Assembly: GCA_947243845.1 (NCBI GenBank)
Contig: CAMXIF010000010.1
Coordinates: 1 to 39,697, forward strand
From: an uncultured bacterium
GTDB taxonomy: Bacteria > Bacillota > Clostridia > Lachnospirales > Lachnospiraceae
Reading direction: 5' to 3'
Length of the DNA stretch: 39,697 bases
The position numbers and the translations under genes are program-made. Positions 21,708 to 30,120 of this stretch are shown piece by piece. Under the pieces are notes generated by a model, which searched no databases, was not told the origin of the DNA, and was given only the letters and a program-made list of their open reading frames with translations. The number at the start of each line of letters is the position of its first letter. Within the stretch, counting starts at the first letter, position 1.

Positions 21708-22580
21708 ATGGAGCAGATTATAAGTTTGAAGCAATATGAGCAATTATTGAAAGGTACGAGAAAGCAATATGGCCGTTTACATACAAATTGTTTTATGCTG
21801 GCACCGGAAACAGAAAGAGTGATTGAGCAGGGAAGATTGTATTTTGAAGAAACTGATCAGGGGCTTCTTTTTTTTGTGGATGAAAAAAGGTATTATCAGG
21901 TGTACTTTCACATTTCACCAGATGTAAAGAAGTTGCAGATGATACCGAAGAAAAAGCCGGTTTTGATCCGAATCATTTATATGCAGGGCGGCAAGTCGCA
22001 TTTACAGAATAAAATCGACAAGCTAATTGCCGAGGCGGGATTTTCTCTTTTGGATTCCACAACGCAGGTATATACAGTTGCAAAAGATAATCTCGTGGTA
22101 ATGGGCGCTATGTATGAGCGGATGGAAAACTTGTTAAAAGAGTATGGGATGCGGCTAGTTGTTGCGGGAGAAGAGCATCTTGATGAGATTCTTAAGTTGA
22201 GGGACAGCGAACCGGAACTAAAGATGTTCCATATTCCGTTTCATACACGGGAGGAAGAGTTGCAGATAATACGGGAAGGCGGTTATGCCTGTGTTGTAGA
22301 CCATTCAAATTCAATCTGTGCAGCCAGAAAAACAGAACGTATGATGGGAAGCTTATATAGCCCGTGGTTTTGTGTAAAGTCTGAATACAAAGATAAATAT
22401 GGACTGGGAATTGTGATGACGGGATTTGAGATGAAATATGCTTGTGAGCATGATCTTCCACGGGTTTATGGATGGATTGCCAATGATAATGTCAGATCCT
22501 GGAACTATCATAAACGGCTTGGAGTCATATGTTCGGGGAAAGTCGCGGATGAATGGGTATTGCAGGAAAATAGAGGATAG
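21708..22580 (+). CDS. GNAT-like N-acyltransferase
   Basis: This protein has 290 residues. The C-terminal half has the GNAT pattern: a substrate strand region (MGSLYSPWFCV), a glycine-containing acyl-donor loop (GLGIVMTGFEMKYA) and the typical end GWIANDNVRSWNYHKRLGV. The N-terminal half (about 1-130) is a separate domain of unclear origin, possibly a degenerate GNAT copy. It lies between two carrier-protein genes, so its acyl donor may be a carrier thioester instead of acetyl-CoA. The reaction is probably acylation of an amino group on the intermediate; the substrate is not evident. Confidence 0.72.
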   Translation: MEQIISLKQYEQLLKGTRKQYGRLHTNCFMLAPETERVIEQGRLYFEETDQGLLFFVDEKRYYQVYFHISPDVKKLQMIPKKKPVLIRIIYMQGGKSHLQNKIDKLIAEAGFSLLDSTTQVYTVAKDNLVVMGAMYERMENLLKEYGMRLVVAGEEHLDEILKLRDSEPELKMFHIPFHTREEELQIIREGGYACVVDHSNSICAARKTERMMGSLYSPWFCVKSEYKDKYGLGIVMTGFEMKYACEHDLPRVYGWIANDNVRSWNYHKRLGVICSGKVADEWVLQENRG

Positions 22581-22584
22581 AGAT

Positions 22585-22830
22585 ATGAATAATACAGAAA
22601 AGTATACGCAGGTTTTTATGACTGTTTTTCAGGTGCATAAAGAGGCATTGGATGAAAGTTTTACTTTTGCCAATATTGAAATGTGGGACTCGCTTGCCCA
22701 TATGACATTGATTACAAAATTGGAAGAAACGTTTGGAATCATGTTCGATACGGAAGATATTTTGAATTATGGTTCTTTTTTCAATGGTATGAAAATTCTT
22801 GAAAAGTATGGAGTAGATTTTTCAATTTAG
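22585..22830 (+). CDS. Acyl carrier protein, carrier 2
   Basis: This protein has 81 residues from ATG 22585, with AGAGGA upstream; the longer frame running into the GNAT gene is a shadow. The phosphopantetheine motif is EMWDSLAHM (Ser36), typical of carrier proteins that serve stand-alone ligases and SDR enzymes in polysaccharide clusters. It is clearly different from carrier 1 (DSL against DSF). The SDR that follows 11 bp later and the AMP ligase after it suggest this carrier holds the keto/hydroxy-acyl substrate. It would act in the cytoplasm. Confidence 0.85.
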   Translation: MNNTEKYTQVFMTVFQVHKEALDESFTFANIEMWDSLAHMTLITKLEETFGIMFDTEDILNYGSFFNGMKILEKYGVDFSI

Positions 22831-22841
22831 TGAGGATAGAT

Positions 22842-23576
22842 ATGCTGCAGGGAAAAGTTTGCATGGTTACCGGAACCCGGAGCGGAATCGGTAAGGCGAT
22901 TGCATTACGGTTTGCTGAGGAAGGCGCCGTTGTGTTTGCAAATGCAAAGAAGGAAGAGGATGTCAGGGAATGGGCGGATTTAATTCGTGTCAGGGGGAAA
23001 ATTATTCCCCTTTCGTTTGATGTCACAGATTCATTGCATGTCAGGGAGGCATTATTAAATATCAGAAAACAGTACGGCCGTTTGGACGTTCAGGTCAATA
23101 ATGCCGCCATAGTCAGTTACGAACCGCTGGGTATGGTTACGCGTAAGAATCTGGAAAAAATGTTTCAGGTAAATGTGTTTGCCGTTTTTGAAATGATCCA
23201 GTTAGCATCCCGTATAATGGGTGGACAGGGAAACGGCAGTATTATTAATATTGCAAGTATGGTGGGAGAAAAGGGAGCTGCAGGGCAGGCGGCCTATTCT
23301 ATGACAAAGGGGGCGGTTTCTGCCCTGACCAAATCAGCCGCAAAGGAATTGGCCCAAAATCACATTCGGGTGAATGCCATTGCTCCGGGCATGGTTTGTT
23401 CCGAGCGTTTTGAACGTGAAATGTCCGGACGTTTTCCGGGAATGGAGAAAAATATTCTTTGGGGAAGATTGGCCAAGCCGCAGGAGATAGCGGATGCATG
23501 TCTTTTTTTAGCGAGTGACCTGTCCGCATATATTTCGGGCCAGATTGTCGGTGTTGACGGTTGTCTGGTGCTCTGA
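22842..23576 (+). CDS. Short-chain dehydrogenase/reductase (FabG-like)
   Basis: This protein has 244 residues from ATG 22842; GAGGA lies upstream. The cofactor motif TGTRSGIG (10-17), the NNA motif (86-88), and the catalytic Ser139, Tyr152 and Lys156 (YSMTK) are all present, so it should be active. Classical SDRs of this type reduce 3-oxoacyl carrier-protein thioesters or oxidise hydroxyl groups with NAD(P)H. Its place between carrier 2 and an AMP ligase suggests it modifies a carrier-bound acyl group. FabG itself is unlikely because no other fatty-acid genes are near. Confidence 0.88.
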   Translation: MLQGKVCMVTGTRSGIGKAIALRFAEEGAVVFANAKKEEDVREWADLIRVRGKIIPLSFDVTDSLHVREALLNIRKQYGRLDVQVNNAAIVSYEPLGMVTRKNLEKMFQVNVFAVFEMIQLASRIMGGQGNGSIINIASMVGEKGAAGQAAYSMTKGAVSALTKSAAKELAQNHIRVNAIAPGMVCSERFEREMSGRFPGMEKNILWGRLAKPQEIADACLFLASDLSAYISGQIVGVDGCLVL

Positions 23577-23593
23577 ATCGTAAGGAGAATAAA

Positions 23594-25006
23594 ATGTTTC
23601 TGGCAATCGATAAGCATAAGAAAGAAAAAATAGCGTTGATGGACGATCATAAAAACAGAGTTACCTATCAAGATATCTGTGTGTTCTGTAATGTGTACGG
23701 TAAGACGATCAAAAGGCGGTCGCTGTTATTTTTGCTCTGCCGAAATACGGCCGGAGCAGTGTTGAATTATCTTGCCTGTCTTGAAAACGACATTGTTCCA
23801 CTGCTCTTGAATGCGTCAATTGATGAGGAGTTGCTGGAGGAACTTTGTCAGAAGTACGATCCGGAATATTTGTGTATGCCAACAGATGCGACCGACATGT
23901 GTAAAGCCCTGACCGGGGATGGGAAGGTGGTTCTGGAAGAATATGGTTATCGCGTTATCTGGATGGACACCGATGCGTGTCCGATGCATGATAAGCTGGC
24001 ATTGCTTATGAGTACCTCCGGCAGTACGGGAAGTTCGAAACTTGTCAGGTACAGTAAGGAAAATCTGGAGGTAAATGCAGGAAATGTTGCTAAAGTGTTC
24101 GGATGGACGGAGTCGGAAAAGCCGGTTTGTGATCTTCCCATGAATTATACGATGGGTCTGAATGTTATCAACAGTCATTTGGTTGTAGGGGCAACGGTTG
24201 TTTTGACAGACTATAATCTGATGAGTCCGGATTACTGGAATGTGGTAAAACAGGAGCAATGTACGAATTTTACGGGTGTTCCCTTCAGCTATTCCATTTT
24301 GACCAAATTAAGAGTCGATCGAATGGAACTGCCATATCTTAAGACGTTGGCAGAGGGAGGGGGAAGTCTGTCTGAGAATGAGTTTAAGATGTGGGCGGAG
24401 TATGCGTCACGAAACGGCAAACGTTTCTTTGCCACATTTGGAACCACAGAAACATCTGCACGGATGGCGTATCTGCCGCCTGATCTTGCGGTGCATAAAA
24501 CAGGGAGTATAGGAATCGCGATTCCCCAAGGCGAAATGTTCTTATTGGATGAAGATGGAAAAGAAATAAGAGAAGCACAGGCACAGGGGGAACTGGGATA
24601 TCGCGGACCCAATGTCACTTTGGGCTATGCAGTATGCCGGGAGGATTTTAAGCTGGGGGATGTATTTGGAGGCGAATATCATACCGGCGATATTGCAAGG
24701 CGCGATCAGGACGGCTGCTACTACATTGTAGGCAGGAAATCCAGATTTATAAAGCTGTTGGGCATGCGTATCAGCCTGGATGAGTGTGAGAGGCTGATCA
24801 GAGATAAATTGCAGGTAGAAAATATTTGTATGGGGAAGGATGAAAAGATGGTTATTTATATTACTTTAGCGCATCGCTGCGATGAGGTAAGCGATTTTAT
24901 CAGCAAGAAACTGAAATTGTACAGGTCTGTGTTTGAGGTGAGATATATCAGAGAAATTCCGCGGAGCGAGTCGGGCAAGATCTTGTATCAACAGTTAGAA
25001 ATATAA
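23594..25006 (+). CDS. AMP-forming acyl ligase 1
   Basis: This protein has 470 residues from ATG 23594 with TAAGGAG upstream. The adenylation motifs are visible: P-loop TSGSTGSSK (141-149), TFGTTE (about 285), YHTGD (about 364), the GRKSRFIKLLGMRIS hinge, and the catalytic lysine in SGKI near the end. It activates a carboxylic acid as an acyl-adenylate and loads a carrier or CoA. The N-terminal domain is short and diverged compared with acyl-CoA synthetases. In this operon its likely partner is carrier 2, which is encoded two genes upstream. Substrate is not evident. Confidence 0.85.
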   Translation: MFLAIDKHKKEKIALMDDHKNRVTYQDICVFCNVYGKTIKRRSLLFLLCRNTAGAVLNYLACLENDIVPLLLNASIDEELLEELCQKYDPEYLCMPTDATDMCKALTGDGKVVLEEYGYRVIWMDTDACPMHDKLALLMSTSGSTGSSKLVRYSKENLEVNAGNVAKVFGWTESEKPVCDLPMNYTMGLNVINSHLVVGATVVLTDYNLMSPDYWNVVKQEQCTNFTGVPFSYSILTKLRVDRMELPYLKTLAEGGGSLSENEFKMWAEYASRNGKRFFATFGTTETSARMAYLPPDLAVHKTGSIGIAIPQGEMFLLDEDGKEIREAQAQGELGYRGPNVTLGYAVCREDFKLGDVFGGEYHTGDIARRDQDGCYYIVGRKSRFIKLLGMRISLDECERLIRDKLQVENICMGKDEKMVIYITLAHRCDEVSDFISKKLKLYRSVFEVRYIREIPRSESGKILYQQLEI

Positions 25007-25033
25007 AGATTACAACAAAAGAGGTATGTGGAT

Positions 25034-26629
25034 ATGTCGTTTATATCAACTGTTTTTGTGGGATTCCTGTTGATTACTGCCTCTGTTTACTTTCTGGTGC
25101 CGGCAAGATGGCAGTGGATTGTGCTGTTATCTGCAAGTTATGTATTCTATTTTGCTGCGGGAATTGAACTGGCTATTTTTTTGCTGTTTACAACCATTAT
25201 TGTATTTGTTGCAGGTAGAATGCTTGGTAAGCTCAATCAGGAATATCGTGTGAGATTAAAGAGCGGGAGAGATATCGGCAAAGAAGAAAAGAAGCAGTTA
25301 AAAGAATTCTTCAGTAAACGTAAGAAACGAATTGTGATTGTGATGCTGCTCATCAATTTTGGGATTTTGTTTGTTTTAAAATATCTTCCCGTATTTGCTG
25401 ATTCAATGGGAGCACCGCTTTCTTCCGTTTGGCCCGGTTTTGAGATGCCCATATTTCATTTTCTGCTTCCTTTAGGTATTTCCTTTTATACCTTTCAGGC
25501 AATGGGGTATATAATCGATCTGTATCGGGATAAATTCCAACCAGAAAATAATCTGGCCAAATTTGCTCTTTTCCTTTCTTTTTTTCCGCAGATTATTCAG
25601 GGGCCGATCAGCCGGTATGACGAATTGGCAATGCAGTTGTATGCGCCCCATCAATTTGACTATAAACGGGTGAAATTCGGCCTTGAATTAATGCTGTGGG
25701 GATATTTTAAGAAAATGGTAATTGCAGATCATCTAGCCATTTTGACGGGAACTGTATTTGGAAATCCAGAGCAGTATCAGGGACTGTATTTGATTGTTAC
25801 GGCAATGCTTAGTTGGATTGAGTTATATGTGGATTTTTCGGGTGGAATTGATATTACAAGGGGTGTCGCAGAGATATTTGGCATTGTTCTGCCGGAGAAT
25901 TTCAATCGGCCGTTTTTTGCCAGATCTCTGTCGGAATTTTGGCGCAGATGGCATATAACGCTGAACAATTGGTGGAGAGATTATATCTTTTATCCCCTCA
26001 CTTTGTCGAAAGCTTTTGTTTCCCTGGGTAAAAAGTGCAGGAGGTATTTCGGGAATGATGCAGGTAAGAAAATACCTGCAATGATAGCACTTCTGGTGGT
26101 CCGTGTGATAAACAGCGTCTGGCATGGCGCCTATATCATTTATTTTGTGGGCGGATTATATCATGGTATCCTGATTGCGCTGTCGTTTTTATTAGAGCCA
26201 CAGTTTGAAAGGCTTACGAAACGGTTGAAGGTGAATACGCAGTGTCTGAGTTTTCAGATGTTTCGAATCATCCGAACATTTATATTAATTTGTATTCCAC
26301 GTCTGTTTTATGCGGCACAGACGTGGTCGGATATGGTTCTTTATATCAGAGCTGCATTCGGTAGGTTTAATCCATGGATATTCTTTGATGAATCGTGGTA
26401 TAAGCTGGGACTTGACAGAAAAACATTTCAGATAGTTATGGTGTCTATGCTGGTGTTGCTGGTTGTCAGCGTTTTTCAGGAAAAGGGGTATTGTATTCGT
26501 GAGAAGTTAGAAGAACAGAATGTGTTGTTTCGATGGATGGTATATCTTTCGGGAGTTTTGGCAGTCTTTTTTTTCGGCGTTTACGGATTGGGTTATGATG
26601 CGTCCGGATTTCAGTATATGCAGTTTTAG
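25034..26629 (+). CDS. MBOAT-family membrane O-acyltransferase (DltB/AlgI-like)
   Basis: This protein has 531 residues from ATG 25034. It has about eleven hydrophobic segments and the MBOAT hallmarks SLSEFWRRWHITLNNWWRDYI and SVWHGAYIIYFVGG, including the invariant active-site histidine in WHG (about residue 364). MBOATs of this group take an acyl group from a carrier protein or CoA on the cytoplasmic side and move it through the membrane for transfer to a polymer or an exported protein. The next gene is a membrane-anchored SGNH protein, the same pairing as DltB with DltD or AlgI with AlgJ/X. GTG 25028 is an alternative start with weaker support. Confidence 0.93.
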   Translation: MSFISTVFVGFLLITASVYFLVPARWQWIVLLSASYVFYFAAGIELAIFLLFTTIIVFVAGRMLGKLNQEYRVRLKSGRDIGKEEKKQLKEFFSKRKKRIVIVMLLINFGILFVLKYLPVFADSMGAPLSSVWPGFEMPIFHFLLPLGISFYTFQAMGYIIDLYRDKFQPENNLAKFALFLSFFPQIIQGPISRYDELAMQLYAPHQFDYKRVKFGLELMLWGYFKKMVIADHLAILTGTVFGNPEQYQGLYLIVTAMLSWIELYVDFSGGIDITRGVAEIFGIVLPENFNRPFFARSLSEFWRRWHITLNNWWRDYIFYPLTLSKAFVSLGKKCRRYFGNDAGKKIPAMIALLVVRVINSVWHGAYIIYFVGGLYHGILIALSFLLEPQFERLTKRLKVNTQCLSFQMFRIIRTFILICIPRLFYAAQTWSDMVLYIRAAFGRFNPWIFFDESWYKLGLDRKTFQIVMVSMLVLLVVSVFQEKGYCIREKLEEQNVLFRWMVYLSGVLAVFFFGVYGLGYDASGFQYMQF

Positions 26630-26637
26630 GAGCAGAT

Positions 26638-28563
26638 ATGGGAAAAAACAGATTTGTTTTGAAAGGAATTATATTTATGGGGATTCTGGGATGTATGGCA
26701 TATATTCTGTCCCCGGTTCTGACCAGGAAATACGAGTATAAAACAGATTATGGGGCCATGGAAATCGCGCGTGGATTTTACGCGGAACCGGAAGATTCCC
26801 TGGATGTATTGTATCTGGGATCAAGTTATATGCGAAACGGAATCTCACCATTGGAGATTTGGCATGATTATGGAATCACTGGATATGCGAGGGTCGGTTC
26901 CCAGCAGGCGCCGATAGTCTCTTATTATTTGTTAAAAGAGGCTTTTCAGACGCAATCGCCCAAAGTGGTTGTCTATGAAGCCAGTTTTTTGATCAACACG
27001 CAGACCAGTGAGGCGAATAATTATGATCTCAGGGAAAACAGGATTAGAGAGGCAATCGACTTTATGAAATTAAGCCCAACGAAGATTGAACTGGCTGGAG
27101 AAATTGTTGCGCACAGCAGTCTCTCTTATGCCGATCTTCTGATTCCTGTTTACCGTTATCATGAACGTTGGACAGATTTGGGAGAAATAGACTTTCAAAG
27201 GTTAGACGCAGTTCCGTATGCGTATAAAGGACAGTATCCTGCGCTCACTATCTCTTCCTATGAGATCAGGGAAGGGTATATGGAAGATGGAAGCTGTGAT
27301 GAGCCTGCCGCCCTGGATGCTACAACGGCGTATTATGTGGATAGGATGCAGGAACTGTGCAGGGAGCATGACGCAGAGTTGATCCTGGTACATATGCCTA
27401 ATACCATTTGGGACGATAATCGCTATCAGATAATTTCAGAATACGCCCGGACTCGTGAACTTATCTATTTGGACTATAGCACAGACAGGCTGCGTTTGGA
27501 AACCGGCTTTAACTCCAAAACAGATTCAGGGGATGGGGGTGCGCACCTTAATATCAGTGGTGCCGGGAAGATATCAAGGCATCTTGGCAGGTACTTGAAA
27601 GAGCAGTTTCAGCTTAAAGACAAACGTGAGGATGCAGAGTATGCCGGATGGCATGAAGATTATGCCGTATATACACATGAAAAACTGGCTAAGGAGGTCG
27701 TAAGGGAAACGAACCTTTCAGATTTTCTGGATTTGATAAACCAGCCGGATTATCTGGTACTGGTTACCGGCAAGAGTGATACAGGTATGTACTTTACGGA
27801 TGAAATCTACAGGAAAATGAAAAAACTGGGATTCAAGGAAGACCTCGCAGCGGTATTCTACAGCAGCTATATAGGAGCGGCGCAGGGCGGGAAATGCATC
27901 TATGAAGAAATGAATGCGGACGTAGCGGTCAATTATGCATTTTCCTATAACCAGCACTATATTTCCCTCATGAGTGAAGCAAGGAGGGGAGCGAACAGCT
28001 TATGCAGTATTCAGATAGATGGCAAAGAAGAGTCAGATAATGCGGCAGGACTGAATTTTGTGATTTATGATCAGACGCTTAATCGCATTATTACTTCCAA
28101 AAGATTCAATATCGGTAATACGGGTCGGTTATATACGGAGAAAAAGCAGTTTTCGCAGAATATCAGTATGGAGGAACTTTTACAGGAGACCGTGACAGAC
28201 CGCTATCTGGTGGCACTTTCGGTTGCGTGTGATGAAGGTATGGAGCTTCAGGAAGAGGCACAGAAGATTTTGGAAAGCTACGGTTTGAAAGCGGACGTGA
28301 GCAAACCCTGTCTGGCAGTCTGGAATGGCGGAGAGTTGGTTTACCAGGAGACAGGTATAAGCGGGGAACAGATTAGCATGAAAGAAGTTTTTACAGGGAT
28401 TGACGTCAAGGCGACAAGCAGCAGTGTGGCCTGTGCAGTCTGGCTGAATGATGAATCAGCTGACGGGGAAGAGAATGGCTTTCATTTTGCTGTTTATGAC
28501 AAATATACGGACCGGACAGTGGGGTGGTTTGGCTATGATATGACGAAGAGCACGGAAGAGTAG
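26638..28563 (+). CDS. Membrane-anchored SGNH (DltD/AlgX-like) protein with C-terminal ILEI-like repeats
   Basis: This 641-residue protein has an N-terminal membrane anchor (about 8-26). The SGNH-type domain (about 50-325) has block I LYLGSSYM (Ser63 as candidate nucleophile) and a C-terminal block GGAHLN (His of the catalytic pair), so the domain may be active. The second half (about 345-641) does not belong to DltD. It has segments PDYLVLVTGKSDTG, YIGAAQGGK and GLNFVIYDQ, which resemble the interleukin-like EMT inducer (ILEI/FAM3) fold, apparently in about 1.5 to 2 copies. The outside location suggests that the protein accepts the group delivered by the MBOAT and transfers it to a polymer. 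The ILEI call is tentative. Confidence 0.72.
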   Translation: MGKNRFVLKGIIFMGILGCMAYILSPVLTRKYEYKTDYGAMEIARGFYAEPEDSLDVLYLGSSYMRNGISPLEIWHDYGITGYARVGSQQAPIVSYYLLKEAFQTQSPKVVVYEASFLINTQTSEANNYDLRENRIREAIDFMKLSPTKIELAGEIVAHSSLSYADLLIPVYRYHERWTDLGEIDFQRLDAVPYAYKGQYPALTISSYEIREGYMEDGSCDEPAALDATTAYYVDRMQELCREHDAELILVHMPNTIWDDNRYQIISEYARTRELIYLDYSTDRLRLETGFNSKTDSGDGGAHLNISGAGKISRHLGRYLKEQFQLKDKREDAEYAGWHEDYAVYTHEKLAKEVVRETNLSDFLDLINQPDYLVLVTGKSDTGMYFTDEIYRKMKKLGFKEDLAAVFYSSYIGAAQGGKCIYEEMNADVAVNYAFSYNQHYISLMSEARRGANSLCSIQIDGKEESDNAAGLNFVIYDQTLNRIITSKRFNIGNTGRLYTEKKQFSQNISMEELLQETVTDRYLVALSVACDEGMELQEEAQKILESYGLKADVSKPCLAVWNGGELVYQETGISGEQISMKEVFTGIDVKATSSSVACAVWLNDESADGEENGFHFAVYDKYTDRTVGWFGYDMTKSTEE

Positions 28564-28592
28564 CAGCTACATTGCAGGAGAGAGGAGCGTAT

Positions 28593-30116
28593 TTGATAAA
28601 GATGATAAGAAATGTGATACAGTATTTGGAGCGGTCTGCAAAAAGAAATCCAGAAAAAGATGCCATTGCGGACTTAGAGCACAGCTATACCTATAGCGAG
28701 CTGCTGGATAAGGCATACAGAATCGGAAGTTTTCTGGCAGAGAGGATAGAGCCGGGACAGGCTGTTCCGGTCTATATGGACAAAGGGGTGGAAGTGATTG
28801 CTGCGTTCATGGGGATCGTATGTGCGGGCGGGTTTTATGTTATGCTCGATATAAATCAGCCGCTCTCACGGTTAAAACAGATACTTTCTACATTGGATGC
28901 CAAAGTTGTGATAACGAGGCAGAATGAGGCTGAAGCATCGAAAAGCCTCGGATATGCCGACAATTGTCTTATCTATGAGAAAATATGTAAGAACGAGATC
29001 AGAGAAGAGATGCTTATGCAGATTAGGTCTCAGGTTTTGGATATCGATCCTCTTTACGCGGTCTTTACTTCCGGTTCAACGGGAATTCCCAAGGGTGTAC
29101 TGGTGTCACACCGTTCTGTAATTGATTTTATTGAGCATTTTACTGAAATTTTTGAGATTACCGATGAGGATGTGATCGGGAATCAGGCGCCGTTTGACTT
29201 TGATGTTTCTGTAAAAGATATTTATTCCACACTGAAAATGGGAGCAACGATGCAGATTATTCCCAGGAAATTTTTTGTTGCACCTGTAAGGCTGTTAGAC
29301 TTTATGTGTGAACGTGAGGTGACAACGATTATCTGGGCGGTTTCGGCGCTCTGTGTGATTACGACTTTAAAAGCCTTTCGCTATAAAGTACCGGCGAAAC
29401 TGTCCAAAATTATGTTCAGCGGAGAACTGATGCCGATCAATCATTTGAAGGAATGGCGCAGAAATATACCGCAGGCTATGTACGTAAATCTCTATGGACC
29501 TTCGGAAATTACTTGCAACTGCACTTATTATGTTATTGATAGAGAGTATGAAAATGGGGAGATTCTGCCGATTGGCATACCATTCCCTAATGAAAAGGTC
29601 TTTCTGCTGGGAAATCAGGATGAACTGATTACGAAACCGGGTAGAAAGGGGGAAATTTGTGTGTCCGGTACAGCGCTTGCTCTTGGATATTATAACGATA
29701 AGGAACAGACGGATGCCGTTTTTGTACAAAACCCTCTGAATCATAATTACCGGGAAACCATTTACCGTACCGGAGATCTGGGTATGTATAATGAGAAAGG
29801 GGAATTGCTTTTTATCTCCAGAAAGGATTTTCAGATAAAACATATGGGGCACAGGATTGAACTTAGTGAAGTGGAACTGGCAATAGAGCGAGTAAGAGAC
29901 ATTGTCCGCGTGTGCTGTATTTACGATGAAAGCAAGGATAAAATAATTGCCTTTTATCAGGGAGAAGCTGATGATAAGATGATTTACGAGCAGCTTTCTG
30001 ATGTGCTGCCTTCCTTTATGATTCCAAACCGGTTTATTGCAGTAGAGAGGATGCCCCTAAATAAAAATGGAAAAATTGACAGGAATGCTTTGATGGAATT
30101 GTATGGAGGAAGGTAA
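28593..30116 (+). CDS. Amino-acid adenylating enzyme (DltA-like)
   Basis: This protein has 507 residues. TTG 28593 is chosen because GAGGAG lies 6 nt upstream; ATG 28602 is also possible. The NRPS-type adenylation core motifs are all visible: FTSGSTGIPKGV (A3, about 158-169), NLYGPSEITCN (A5), YRTGDLG (A7), a hinge region and LNKNGKIDR (A10 lysine). Stand-alone adenylation domains of this type load amino acids onto DltC-like carriers. The substrate pocket motif FDFDVSVKDIYS begins like that of amino-acid-activating enzymes (Asp in FDFDVSV). Carrier 1 is its likely partner. It is followed by the PLP decarboxylase, whose start overlaps within a few bases. Confidence 0.88.
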   Translation: MIKMIRNVIQYLERSAKRNPEKDAIADLEHSYTYSELLDKAYRIGSFLAERIEPGQAVPVYMDKGVEVIAAFMGIVCAGGFYVMLDINQPLSRLKQILSTLDAKVVITRQNEAEASKSLGYADNCLIYEKICKNEIREEMLMQIRSQVLDIDPLYAVFTSGSTGIPKGVLVSHRSVIDFIEHFTEIFEITDEDVIGNQAPFDFDVSVKDIYSTLKMGATMQIIPRKFFVAPVRLLDFMCEREVTTIIWAVSALCVITTLKAFRYKVPAKLSKIMFSGELMPINHLKEWRRNIPQAMYVNLYGPSEITCNCTYYVIDREYENGEILPIGIPFPNEKVFLLGNQDELITKPGRKGEICVSGTALALGYYNDKEQTDAVFVQNPLNHNYRETIYRTGDLGMYNEKGELLFISRKDFQIKHMGHRIELSEVELAIERVRDIVRVCCIYDESKDKIIAFYQGEADDKMIYEQLSDVLPSFMIPNRFIAVERMPLNKNGKIDRNALMELYGGR

Positions 30117-30120
30117 AGGA

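Noticed and set aside
21465..30116. Standard dltABCD operon for D-alanylation
   Set aside because: Gene order and the extra ligase, carrier, SDR, GNAT and decarboxylase do not fit; the SGNH protein has a long extra C-terminal part.
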